This document shows positions 8,510-17,044 of a DNA stretch of 64,000 nt, in pieces (the stretch's first letter is position 1; the number at the start of each line of letters is the position of its first letter). The DNA comes from Phocaeicola faecium. GTDB lineage: Bacteria; Bacteroidota; Bacteroidia; Bacteroidales; Bacteroidaceae. The notes under the pieces are model-generated. The model saw only the letters and a program-made list of their open reading frames with translations, had not been told where the DNA came from and did not search any database. The stretch lies in assembly GCF_014837055.1 (NCBI RefSeq), contig NZ_JACSPQ010000001.1, positions 857,035-921,034 of the forward strand, given 5' to 3'. The position numbers were made by a program, and so were the translations under genes.

Positions 8510-9694
8510 ATGAAAACTTATCAAGTAAACGAGAATGGCTATTACGGAGAATTTGGCGGGGCATACATCCCCGAAATTCTCCACCGGTGTGTGGAAGAGC
8601 TGCGAAACGCCTACCTGAAGGTAATGGACAGCGAGGATTTCAAACAAGAATTTACCGCTTTGCTGCGCGATTATGTGGGCCGTCCCTCGCCGCTCTATCT
8701 CGCCCGCCGACTGTCTGACAAGTACGGCTGCAAGATTTACCTGAAGCGTGAGGACTTGAACCACACGGGAGCACACAAGATAAACAACGCCATCGGTCAG
8801 GTACTGATAGCCCGACGGATGGGAAAGAAACGCATCATCGCCGAAACGGGTGCCGGACAACACGGCGTTGCCACCGCTACGGTCTGTGCGCTGATGGGCA
8901 TGGAATGTGTGGTTTACATGGGTAAAACAGACGTGGAACGCCAGCACGTAAACGTAGAGCGGATGAAGATGCTCGGAGCGCGGGTGGAGGCGGTAACATC
9001 GGGCAACATGACGCTGAAAGATGCCACCAACGAAGCGATTCGCGACTGGTGTTGCCATCCTGCCGACACGTATTATGTCATCGGTTCTACCGTAGGGCCT
9101 CATCCCTATCCCGACATGGTGGCACGGCTCCAGTCGGTCATCAGCGAGGAAATCAAAAAGCAGTTGACGGAACAGGAGGGACGCGACTATCCGGATTATC
9201 TGATGGCTTGCGTGGGCGGAGGAAGCAATGCCGCCGGAACCATTTATCATTATTTAGACGACGAGCGCGTGAAAATCGTGCTGGCGGAAGCCGGAGGCAA
9301 GGGCATCGACACGCTGATGTCGGCAGCTACCATCCAATTAGGACGGTTAGGTATCATCCACGGTGCGCGCACGTTAGTGATGCAGGACGAAGACGGACAG
9401 ATAACGGAGCCTTATTCCATCTCTGCCGGACTGGATTATCCGGGTATCGGACCGATGCACGCTAACTTGGCAAGGCAGCATCGCGCCACGGTGCTCGCCA
9501 TAAACGATGATGAGGCTGTACGGGCGGCTTACGAGCTGACCCGGCTGGAGGGTATCATCCCGGCATTAGAGTCGGCTCATGCCCTCGGAGCGTTGGAAAA
9601 GATGAACTTCCGCCCCACCGACGTGGTGGTGCTCACCGTATCGGGACGCGGAGACAAAGACATTGAAACTTACTTGGCAAACAATCCTTACTAA
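8510..9694 (+). CDS. trpB: Tryptophan synthase beta subunit
   Basis: 394 residues, normal for TrpB1. It has the PLP lysine in [15 protein letters not shown], the catalytic Glu in AETGAGQHG and the glycine-rich phosphate loop [10 protein letters not shown]. It joins indole (channelled from TrpA) with L-serine to make tryptophan, with PLP as cofactor, in the cytosolic alpha2beta2 complex. It is the first structural gene after the attenuator, whereas trpA is last, so the two partner subunits are at opposite ends of the operon, as is usual in Bacteroides. Confidence 0.97.
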   Translation: MKTYQVNENGYYGEFGGAYIPEILHRCVEELRNAYLKVMDSEDFKQEFTALLRDYVGRPSPLYLARRLSDKYGCKIYLKREDLNHTGAHKINNAIGQVLIARRMGKKRIIAETGAGQHGVATATVCALMGMECVVYMGKTDVERQHVNVERMKMLGARVEAVTSGNMTLKDATNEAIRDWCCHPADTYYVIGSTVGPHPYPDMVARLQSVISEEIKKQLTEQEGRDYPDYLMACVGGGSNAAGTIYHYLDDERVKIVLAEAGGKGIDTLMSAATIQLGRLGIIHGARTLVMQDEDGQITEPYSISAGLDYPGIGPMHANLARQHRATVLAINDDEAVRAAYELTRLEGIIPALESAHALGALEKMNFRPTDVVVLTVSGRGDKDIETYLANNPY

Positions 9695-9705
9695 ACTATC
9701 TGATT

Positions 9706-11106
9706 ATGAAAACTTACAGCTATACTGCCCAGCATAAGACGTTATTGGGCGACCTCCATACGCCGGTCAGCACATACATGAAGGTGCGCGACCTTTTTCC
9801 GCAGAGTGTATTGATGGAAAGTTCGGATTATCACGGGGTGGAAAACAACCGCTCGTTCATCGGGCTGAACCCGATAGCAAGCATCGGGGTGAGCCACGGC
9901 GTGGCTACGGCAAAGTATCCCGACGGCAGTACCGAGGAACATCCCATCACAGAGAACTACCGCGTAGAGGATGCCGTCAGTCGGTTCCTGTCGCGCTTCC
10001 ACGTGTCGGGCGAGTATGCCCGCTACTGCGGACTTTACGGTTACACCACGTTCAACGCCGTGCGCTACTTCGAGCATATCCCCATCAAAGACAGTTGCGA
10101 CCCTAAAAACGATGCGCCCGACTTGCTGTACATCCTGTATAAATACCTCGTGGTGTTCAACGATTTCAAGAGCGAAATGGTGCTTATCGAAATGCAGGAC
10201 GAGAAAGAACAGTCGCACATCGGCGAAGTGGAAAAAGCCATCAACAACCGCAATTTTACCGAGTACGATTTCCGTGCTGTGGGAGAAACGACCAGCACGC
10301 TGACCGACGAGGAGCATAAAGCGAACATCCGCCGGGGCATCGGACACTGTATGCGGGGCGACGTGTTTCAGATTGTTCTTTCGCGCCGCTTCGTCCAGCG
10401 TTACGAGGGCGACGACTTCAAGCTCTACCGTGCGCTGCGCAGCATCAACCCGTCGCCGTACCTGTTCTACTTCGATTTCGGAGGCTTCCGCATCTTCGGT
10501 TCTTCGCCCGAAACCCACTGCAAGATAGAAGACGGGCGGGCTACCATCGACCCGATAGCGGGAACCACGCGCCGGAACGGAGACAAGGCGAAGGATGCCG
10601 CACTGACTGCCGCCCTGCTTGCCGACCCGAAGGAGAACGCCGAACACGTGATGCTGGTCGACCTTGCACGGAACGACTTGAGCCGGAATTGCCACGATGT
10701 AAAAGTGGACTTCTACAAAGAGCCGCAGTATTACAGCCACGTTATCCACTTGGTGAGCCGCGTGAGCGGAATGCTGAACGAGGGGGCGAATCCGGTAAAA
10801 ACGTTCGTCGATACCTTTCCGGCCGGTACGCTGAGCGGCGCTCCGAAAGTGCGTGCCATGCAGCTCATCAGCGAATTAGAGCCGCATAACCGGGGGGCAT
10901 ACGGCGGATGTATCGGGTTCATCGGACTGAACGGCACGCTGAATCAGGCTATCACCATCCGCACCTTCGTGAGCCGGAACAACGAGCTGTGGTTTCAGGC
11001 GGGAGGAGGCATCGTGGCAAAAAGCAATGAAGAAAACGAACTGCAAGAAGTAAACAACAAGCTGGGAGCATTGAAAAAAGCAATCCTCTTGGCAGAACAA
11101 TTATAA
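9706..11106 (+). CDS. trpE: Anthranilate synthase component I
   Basis: 466 residues of the chorismate-binding family. The N-terminal domain has VLMESSDYHGVENNRSFIG, which carries the LxES motif used for tryptophan feedback inhibition. The C-terminal catalytic domain has IDPIAGTTRRNGD, ENAEHVMLVDLARNDL and PAGTLSGAPKVRAMQLI. It converts chorismate to anthranilate using ammonia supplied by TrpG. It starts 11 bases after trpB and ends 14 bases before trpG. Enzyme-level feedback is likely in addition to attenuation. Confidence 0.96.
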   Translation: MKTYSYTAQHKTLLGDLHTPVSTYMKVRDLFPQSVLMESSDYHGVENNRSFIGLNPIASIGVSHGVATAKYPDGSTEEHPITENYRVEDAVSRFLSRFHVSGEYARYCGLYGYTTFNAVRYFEHIPIKDSCDPKNDAPDLLYILYKYLVVFNDFKSEMVLIEMQDEKEQSHIGEVEKAINNRNFTEYDFRAVGETTSTLTDEEHKANIRRGIGHCMRGDVFQIVLSRRFVQRYEGDDFKLYRALRSINPSPYLFYFDFGGFRIFGSSPETHCKIEDGRATIDPIAGTTRRNGDKAKDAALTAALLADPKENAEHVMLVDLARNDLSRNCHDVKVDFYKEPQYYSHVIHLVSRVSGMLNEGANPVKTFVDTFPAGTLSGAPKVRAMQLISELEPHNRGAYGGCIGFIGLNGTLNQAITIRTFVSRNNELWFQAGGGIVAKSNEENELQEVNNKLGALKKAILLAEQL

Positions 11107-11120
11107 GACTTAAAGAAACT

Positions 11121-11711
11121 ATGAATATAGCAATTATCGACAATTACGACTCGTTTACCTATAATCTGAGTCATTTGGTGAAAGAATCGGGAGCGGCGGT
11201 CACGGTATTGCGTAACGACCGGTTCTGCATGGAAGAACTTGAAGCATTCGACAAGCTGTTGCTTTCGCCCGGCCCGGGAATCCCTGAAGAGGCGGGTCTG
11301 CTGCTCGATGTCATCCGCACGTATGCCGGACGGAAACCCATCTTGGGGGTATGTCTGGGTGAGCAAGCCATCGGCGAGGCGTTCGGCGCACGGCTTACCA
11401 ACCTGAAGGAAGTGTATCACGGCATCCAAAGCCCCGTACGCATCGTGTGCCGGGACTATCTGTTCGACGGACTGCCCGACGAAATCGCCGTGGGGCGTTA
11501 TCACTCGTGGGTGGTAGATACCGCAGCATTCCCCTCCTGCTTGGAGGTTACTGCCGTGAGCCGCGAGGGATACATCATGGCGTTACGCCACAAGCTGTTC
11601 GACGTGCGCGGCATACAGTTCCACCCCGAATCGGTTCTGACGCCCGACGGCAAGCGCATGATTCAGAACTGGTTGGCTCATCCGGCCGAGGCTTCGGGCA
11701 ACGCCCTGTAA
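11121..11711 (+). CDS. trpG: Anthranilate synthase component II (glutamine amidotransferase)
   Basis: 196 residues of a class-I amidotransferase: IDNYDSFTYNL at the start, oxyanion region LLLSPGPGIPEEAG, nucleophile Cys in GVCLGEQAIGEAFG, and His/Glu of the triad in GIQFHPESVLTPDG. It releases ammonia from glutamine for TrpE. The residue two after the nucleophile Gly is Glu (CLGEQ), where His or Gln is usual (CLGHQ/CLGQQ); all triad residues are intact. The C-terminus (HPAEASGNAL) is followed by 140 bp, holding repeat copy B, before trpD. Confidence 0.95.
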   Translation: MNIAIIDNYDSFTYNLSHLVKESGAAVTVLRNDRFCMEELEAFDKLLLSPGPGIPEEAGLLLDVIRTYAGRKPILGVCLGEQAIGEAFGARLTNLKEVYHGIQSPVRIVCRDYLFDGLPDEIAVGRYHSWVVDTAAFPSCLEVTAVSREGYIMALRHKLFDVRGIQFHPESVLTPDGKRMIQNWLAHPAEASGNAL

Positions 11712-11734
11712 ACGAGGAAGTAAGAGAAAGGAAA

Positions 11735-11826
11735 AATCCTACCCGTAAGACCGACCGGTTCTACGGATAGAAACGGGCATCGCTACCGCTTGGAAAGAAT
11801 GATGCTAACGGTAGCGTTTTCCCGGT
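11735..11826 (+). repeat. Intergenic palindromic repeat, copy B (inside the trp operon)
   Basis: It contains TTCTACGGATAGAA (a TTCTA/TAGAA inverted pair, 11759-11772) and CGCTACCG (11781-11788) facing CGGTAGCG (11809-11816), a perfect 8-bp inverted repeat. It also has the family 15-mer GCTAACGGTAGCGTT (11804-11818). It fills most of the 140-bp trpG-trpD gap, the only large gap in an otherwise tightly packed operon. Confidence 0.75.
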
Positions 11827-11851
11827 ATAAAAACAAAATACAGATACACCT

Positions 11852-12850
11852 ATGAAACAAATACTTATACGACTTTTTAATCACGAGATACTCACGCGCG
11901 AAGAGGCTTGCCGGTTGCTGCAAGACATTACGCGCGGACGATACAACGATACGCAGATAGCCGCCCTGCTTACGGTTTTCCAGATGCGCGGCGTGAAGGT
12001 TGACGAACTCATCGGTTTCCGCGATGCCCTGCTCAGTACACGCATTCCCGTCGACCTCTCGGCTTACCAACCCATCGACATCGTGGGGACGGGAGGCGAC
12101 GGAAAGAATACGTTCAACATCTCTACGTGTGCCTGCTTCGTCGTGGCGGGTGCGGGTTACCGCGTGGCGAAACACGGCAATTACGGGGCTACCTCGGTGA
12201 GCGGGGCAAGCAACGTGATGGAGCTGCACGGAGTAAAGTTCACCAACGATGCCCAACGCCTCATCCGCTCGATAGAGAACTGCAACATGGCTTACCTCCA
12301 CGCCCCGCTGTTTAATCCTGCCATGAAGACGGTTGCCACCATCCGCAAGGCATTGGGCGTGCGCACGCTGTTCAACCTGTTAGGCCCGCTGATAAACCCC
12401 TGTCTGCCCGCCTACCAGTTGCTGGGGGTGGCAGACTTGCCTCAGATGCGCCTCTACACCAACACGCTCCAGCGTCTGGGCATCGGATTTGCCGTGGTCA
12501 ACAATCTGGACGGATACGACGAGATTTCGCTCACCGACGAATTTAAGGTGATGACCAACCGTTACGAAACCATCTACCGCCCTGCCGACTTGGGGTTCTC
12601 CATTGCCCGGCAAGAGGAGCTGTACGGAGGCGATACGCCGCAAGAGGCGGCACGCATCTTCGACAACGTGCTCGAAAACCGCGCCACGAAAGCCCAAACC
12701 GACTGTGTGCTGATTAACGCTTCGTTCGCCATCCAAGCCGTAGAGCCTATGAAACGGATTGAAGAGTGTGTAGCCATCGCACGCGAATCGTTGGAAAGCG
12801 GAAAGGCACTGAAAACTTTCCGTAAATTTATCGAACTAAACGCCGACTGA
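11852..12850 (+). CDS. trpD: Anthranilate phosphoribosyltransferase
   Basis: 332 residues matching TrpD along the full length. It has an N-terminal helical bundle with LTREEACRLLQDI, the PRPP-binding glycine loop DIVGTGGDGKNTFNIST, and KHGNYGATSVSGASNVMELHG. It transfers phosphoribose from PRPP to anthranilate. It is not fused to trpG, unlike in enterobacteria. Its stop is separated from the trpC start by a single base. Confidence 0.96.
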   Translation: MKQILIRLFNHEILTREEACRLLQDITRGRYNDTQIAALLTVFQMRGVKVDELIGFRDALLSTRIPVDLSAYQPIDIVGTGGDGKNTFNISTCACFVVAGAGYRVAKHGNYGATSVSGASNVMELHGVKFTNDAQRLIRSIENCNMAYLHAPLFNPAMKTVATIRKALGVRTLFNLLGPLINPCLPAYQLLGVADLPQMRLYTNTLQRLGIGFAVVNNLDGYDEISLTDEFKVMTNRYETIYRPADLGFSIARQEELYGGDTPQEAARIFDNVLENRATKAQTDCVLINASFAIQAVEPMKRIEECVAIARESLESGKALKTFRKFIELNAD

Positions 12851-12851
12851 C

Positions 12852-13643
12852 ATGAAAGAACAAGATATCCTGCAAACCATCGTTGCCCACAAGCGTATCG
12901 AGATAAAACAGCAAGAAGAGGTGGTTTCGATGACACAGTTAGAAAACCTGCTGGAAGACCTCGCGCCGTGCGTCAGCATGAAGCAGCGTCTCGCCGCATC
13001 GCCCACGGGCATCATCGCCGAGTTTAAACGCCGATCGCCTTCGAAAGACTGGATTAACCGTGAGGCGGACGCTGCGCTAATCCCTCCGGCTTACGAACAG
13101 GCGGGTGCCTCTGCTCTCTCCATCCTGACAGACGAACGGTTTTTCGGCGGAACGCTGAAAGACATCCGCACCGCACGCCCCCGCACCTCGCTCCCTATCC
13201 TGCGCAAAGATTTTACCGTGAGCCGTTACCAGCTCTGCCAAGCAAAGGTGACGGGGAGCGACGCCGTATTGCTCATCGCCTCTGTGCTGTCGGCAGAAGA
13301 ATGCCGGACATTGGCACGCCAAGCCCACGAGCTGCAATTAGAGGTGTTGCTCGAACTGCACGATGAGGCAGAACTGGGACACGTGAATGAGTTCGTTGAC
13401 ATGGTGGGCGTAAACAATCGCCATTTGGGGACGTTCCGCACCGATGTCGAGACCTCGTTCCGTCTTGCCGACCGCCTGCCGAAAGATTTCCTGCTGGTAT
13501 CGGAAAGCGGAATATCGCAGCCCGAAACCGTGCGTCAGTTGCGCGAAGCCGGATTCCGTGGATTCCTGATGGGCGAAGCATTCATGAAAACTGCCGACCC
13601 CGCCGCCACCCTCTCCGGTTTCATAAAAGCCTTACAGCCATGA
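12852..13643 (+). CDS. trpC: Indole-3-glycerol-phosphate synthase
   Basis: 263 residues with a TIM-barrel IGPS pattern: IIAEFKRRSPSKDWI, DERFFGGTLKDI, PILRKDFTVSRYQLCQAK, LEVLLELHDEAEL, VGVNNRHLGTFRTD and VSESGI. The catalytic Lys/Glu residues of the KRRSPS, LRKDF and LLELH motifs are present. It makes indole-3-glycerol phosphate. Its TGA overlaps the ATG of trpF (ATGA, 13640-13643). It is a stand-alone enzyme, not fused to trpF. Confidence 0.96.
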   Translation: MKEQDILQTIVAHKRIEIKQQEEVVSMTQLENLLEDLAPCVSMKQRLAASPTGIIAEFKRRSPSKDWINREADAALIPPAYEQAGASALSILTDERFFGGTLKDIRTARPRTSLPILRKDFTVSRYQLCQAKVTGSDAVLLIASVLSAEECRTLARQAHELQLEVLLELHDEAELGHVNEFVDMVGVNNRHLGTFRTDVETSFRLADRLPKDFLLVSESGISQPETVRQLREAGFRGFLMGEAFMKTADPAATLSGFIKALQP

Positions 13644-14284
13644 TAGTGAAAGTCTGTGGTATGCGCGATGCCGTCAACATCCGCGAGGTGGAACGGGCGG
13701 GAGCCGACTGGATGGGATTTATCTGCTACGAACGCTCTCCGCGCTTTATAGACCGCGTGCCGGAATACCTCCCGCAAAAAGTGGTGCGTGTGGGCGTGTT
13801 TGTCAATGCCGCTCCGGAGGTCTGTCTCCGGCAGGCGGAGGCATTGGCACTGCACGCCGTACAGCTTCACGGTACGGAATCGCCCGACTGTTGCGACCGG
13901 CTGCGCAAGAGCGGACTGAAGGTGGTCAAGGCGTTTGCCATCCACCGTGCGGAGGAACTCCAAATCACCGAGCCGTATGCCGGCGTATGCGATTACTTCC
14001 TCTTCGACACTCCCTGCCTGCAATACGGCGGTTCGGGACGCTCGTTCGACTGGAGCGTCTTGGAACACTATCGCGGCAGTACGCCTTTTCTGCTGAGCGG
14101 AGGGATTCGTCCCGAAAGCATGGAGGCACTGAAGGCTTTCCGTCATCCGCGCTGGGAGGGCATCGACCTGAACAGCGGCTTTGAATCCGCGCCGGGCATG
14201 AAAGACGCGCAAACCCTCGCCCGCTTTATCGCCGAATTTAAAAAAACTACATCCATCAACCCTTTAAACACGTCAACATTATGA
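13640..14284 (+). CDS. trpF: Phosphoribosylanthranilate isomerase
   Basis: 214 residues. The N-terminus VKVCGMRDAVNIREVERAGADWMGFICYERSPRF includes the catalytic Cys of KVCGM. VQLHGTESPD and DYFLFDTPCLQYGGSGRSFDW with the general-acid Asp follow, then the phosphate-binding end FLLSGGIRPE and GIDLNSGFESAPGMKD. It isomerises phosphoribosylanthranilate to CdRP. It overlaps its neighbours by 4 bases at both ends (ATGA), so it is tightly coupled. Confidence 0.95.
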   Translation: MIVKVCGMRDAVNIREVERAGADWMGFICYERSPRFIDRVPEYLPQKVVRVGVFVNAAPEVCLRQAEALALHAVQLHGTESPDCCDRLRKSGLKVVKAFAIHRAEELQITEPYAGVCDYFLFDTPCLQYGGSGRSFDWSVLEHYRGSTPFLLSGGIRPESMEALKAFRHPRWEGIDLNSGFESAPGMKDAQTLARFIAEFKKTTSINPLNTSTL

Positions 14285-15057
14285 ACCGCATCAATCAATT
14301 ATTCAGTACCAAGAAAAGCCGAATTTTCTCACTCTATTTCTGTGCCGGCACTCCTACTTTGGAAGGCACGGCAGACGTCATCCGCACCCTCGAACAAAAA
14401 GGGGTGGACATGATTGAAATCGGTATTCCGTTCAGCGACCCGATGGCAGACGGTGTGGTGATTCAAGCAGCCGCAACCAGTGCCCTGCGCAACGGAATGA
14501 CTCTGCGAAAACTATTCGCCCAATTAGAAAACATCAGAGATACCGTACAGATACCGCTTATACTGATGGGCTATCTGAACCCCATCATGCAATACGGCTT
14601 CGAGAACTTTTGCCGCGACTGCCGGCGCACGGGCATCGACGGAGTTATCATCCCCGACCTTCCTTTCAGGGATTACGAGGAAGAATACCGCCCCATAGCC
14701 GAGCGTTACGATGTAAAAGTCATCATGCTCATCACGCCCGAAACCAGCGAAGAGCGCGTCCGCCAAATCGACGCCCATACCGACGGATTTATCTACATGG
14801 TATCGTCGGCAGCCACCACGGGGGCACAGAAAGATTTTGACGAACAGAAGCAGGCATACTTCCGCCGCATCGAAGCAATGAATTTACGCAACCCGCGCAT
14901 GATTGGTTTCGGTATCTCAAACCGTCAGACGTATGAGGCTGCGGCAGCTCACGCGGCAGGGTGTATCATCGGCAGCAAATTTGTCACGCTGCTCGAAGAA
15001 GAAGGGGGCGATGCCGCCCGTGCTACCGACCGACTGATGGATGCACTCAGCAAATAA
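14281..15057 (+). CDS. trpA: Tryptophan synthase alpha subunit
   Basis: 258 residues. The catalytic Glu is in MIEIGIPFSDPMADGVVIQAA and the second catalytic acid in GVIIPDLPFRDYEEE. LMGYLNPIMQYGFENF and GFIYMVSSAATTGAQKDF follow. It splits indole-3-glycerol phosphate into indole and glyceraldehyde-3-phosphate, passing indole to TrpB. It is the last gene of the operon. No clear intrinsic terminator follows before the asparaginase promoter. Confidence 0.96.
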   Translation: MNRINQLFSTKKSRIFSLYFCAGTPTLEGTADVIRTLEQKGVDMIEIGIPFSDPMADGVVIQAAATSALRNGMTLRKLFAQLENIRDTVQIPLILMGYLNPIMQYGFENFCRDCRRTGIDGVIIPDLPFRDYEEEYRPIAERYDVKVIMLITPETSEERVRQIDAHTDGFIYMVSSAATTGAQKDFDEQKQAYFRRIEAMNLRNPRMIGFGISNRQTYEAAAAHAAGCIIGSKFVTLLEEEGGDAARATDRLMDALSK

Positions 15058-15119
15058 GGTTAAGGAATGTCTGCATCCGCCCCCGATTTTAATCATTTTG
15101 CTATTTTTAGGCGCTCCCG

Positions 15120-15151
15120 TTTCGGTATTTCAACATTAAAAGCTATCTTTG
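15120..15151 (+). promoter_or_regulatory. Candidate promoter of the asparaginase gene
   Basis: TATCTTTG at 15144-15151 matches TAnnTTTG, with a TTTC at 15120-15123 spaced by 20 bases as a near -33 box. Confidence 0.6.
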
Positions 15152-15175
15152 TGGCATAATTAAAAGAAAAAGCCC

Positions 15176-16228
15176 ATGATAAAATCCGACTATCCTTCCG
15201 TTTTGTTAATTTATACCGGAGGAACGATTGGTATGATTGAAAACCCCGAAACGGGAGCATTAGAAGCCTTTAATTTCGACCAACTGCAAGAAAATGTGCC
15301 GGAACTGAAACGCTTCAACTATCGCATTTCTTCTTACCAGTTTTCTCCGCCTATCGATTCTTCGGACATGGAACCGGCATTATGGGCGAAGCTCGTAAAA
15401 ATCATACATTATAATTACGATAATTTCGACGGGTTTGTTATCCTGCACGGTACAGACACGATGGCATATACTGCGTCGGCACTGAGTTTCATGCTCGAAA
15501 ATCTGAGCAAGCCGGTTATTCTTACGGGAAGCCAACTCCCCATCGGGATGTTGCGCACCGACGGAAAGGAAAACCTGATTACTGCCATCGAAATAGCTGC
15601 CGCCAAGTATCCTGACGGTACGGCGATAGTGCCGGAGGTATGTATCTTTTTTGAAAACCACTTGCTGCGCGGAAACCGTACCACGAAGATTAATGCTGAA
15701 AACTTTAATGCCTTCCGCTCATACAACTACCCTGCCCTCGCTACGGCGGGTATCCACATCAAGTATGAGTATGACCGCATCCGCAAGGCAGACCCTTCCA
15801 TCCCCATGCATCCTCACTATGTGTTCGACACGAATGTTATCATCCTGACATTGTTTCCGGGGATTCAAGAAAACATCGTGCGCACGGTACTGAATACGCC
15901 GGGACTGAAAGCTGTGGCGCTAAAAACATACGGTTCGGGCAACGCGCCTCAGAAACCGTGGTTCATCCGCTTGCTGAAAGAGGCTACGCAGCGGGGAATC
16001 GTTATTGTAAACATCTCGCAGTGTCAAACCGGAATGGTGGAAATGGCACGCTACGAAACCGGGCTTCACCTGCTGGACGCAGGCGTTATCAGCGGTTATG
16101 ACTCGACGGCAGAAAGCGTGCTTACCAAACTGATGTTCCTCTTAGGCCACAACATGTCGCCACGCGAAATACGAAACGAAATGAGCCGTCCCATCGCCGG
16201 AGAATTTACACGCCCCGAAATGTTGTAA
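15176..16228 (+). CDS. ansA: Type I (cytoplasmic) L-asparaginase
   Basis: 350 residues without a signal peptide, which points to the cytoplasmic type I enzyme. Catalytic Thr motifs are LLIYTGGTIGM near the N-terminus and VILHGTDTMAYTASALSFM. Also present are LTGSQLPIGMLRTDGKENL and the C-terminal allosteric/assembly region (KTYGSGNAPQ). It hydrolyses asparagine to aspartate and ammonia. It is probably a single-gene unit with its own promoter, downstream of trpA and upstream of the two-component pair. Confidence 0.92.
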   Translation: MIKSDYPSVLLIYTGGTIGMIENPETGALEAFNFDQLQENVPELKRFNYRISSYQFSPPIDSSDMEPALWAKLVKIIHYNYDNFDGFVILHGTDTMAYTASALSFMLENLSKPVILTGSQLPIGMLRTDGKENLITAIEIAAAKYPDGTAIVPEVCIFFENHLLRGNRTTKINAENFNAFRSYNYPALATAGIHIKYEYDRIRKADPSIPMHPHYVFDTNVIILTLFPGIQENIVRTVLNTPGLKAVALKTYGSGNAPQKPWFIRLLKEATQRGIVIVNISQCQTGMVEMARYETGLHLLDAGVISGYDSTAESVLTKLMFLLGHNMSPREIRNEMSRPIAGEFTRPEML

Positions 16229-16276
16229 CAAAATCGTAATAAGTATTTCATAAGGGCGAAACAAAATAAAGTCAAC

Positions 16277-16309
16277 TTTGCAATCGTAAAGATAAATATC
16301 GTATTTTTG
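16277..16309 (+). promoter_or_regulatory. Promoter of the two-component operon
   Basis: TTTG at 16277-16280 and TATTTTTG at 16302-16309 with a 21-base spacer fit the Bacteroides consensus. The ATG follows 29 bases later. Confidence 0.7.
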
Positions 16310-16338
16310 TAAATAACAATTCATTTAGCGGATACAAT

Positions 16339-17025
16339 ATGAACGATTACAGAATATTAGTAGTTGACGACGAAGAAGACCTCTGCGAAATACTGAAGTT
16401 TAATCTTGAGATGGAAGGCTATCAGGTAGACACTGCTACCTCTGCCGAAGATGCTCTCAAACTGAAACTCACCAACTACGACTTGTTGTTACTTGACGTA
16501 ATGATGGGCGAAATATCCGGATTCAAAATGGCAAGCATGATGAAGAAAAACAAGGAAACGGCAGACATTCCCATTATTTTCATCACGGCAAAAGATACGG
16601 AAAACGATACGATTACGGGATTTAACCTCGGAGCAGATGATTACATCTCGAAGCCGTTCTCACTCCGCGAAGTTATCCTGCGTGTGAAGGCCGTACTGAG
16701 AAGAACAAGCAGTACGCCGAACGAAAATGCTGAAAAACTGACCTACAAAGGGCTGGTTATTGATATTCCCAAAAAGAAAGTAACCATCGACGATGAAGAA
16801 GTGGCGCTGACTAAAAAGGAGTTCGAAATCCTGCTTTTCTTACTCCAGAATCAGGGACGGGTGTTCTCGCGCGAAGACATTCTCGCCCGTGTATGGCACG
16901 ATGAAGTGTATGTACTCGACCGCACCATTGATGTCAACATTACCCGCCTGCGCAAAAAAATCGGCGAATACGGACAGTGCATCGTTACGCGGTTAGGTTA
17001 TGGTTATTGCTTTGAATGTGAATAA
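16339..17025 (+). CDS. OmpR/PhoB-family response regulator
   Basis: 228 residues. The receiver domain (about 1-120) has the acidic pocket DDEED, phospho-acceptor Asp53 in LLLLDVMM, Thr in FITAKD and Lys in YISKPF. The OmpR-type winged-helix domain (about 135-228) has LTKKEFEILLFLLQNQGRVFSREDIL, DRTIDVNITRLRKKIG and RLGYGYCFE. It is the DNA-binding partner of the histidine kinase 19 bases downstream. It resembles PhoB, but the stimulus cannot be read from sequence. Confidence 0.93.
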   Translation: MNDYRILVVDDEEDLCEILKFNLEMEGYQVDTATSAEDALKLKLTNYDLLLLDVMMGEISGFKMASMMKKNKETADIPIIFITAKDTENDTITGFNLGADDYISKPFSLREVILRVKAVLRRTSSTPNENAEKLTYKGLVIDIPKKKVTIDDEEVALTKKEFEILLFLLQNQGRVFSREDILARVWHDEVYVLDRTIDVNITRLRKKIGEYGQCIVTRLGYGYCFECE

Positions 17026-17044
17026 ACTATCCTGAAACTTTATT

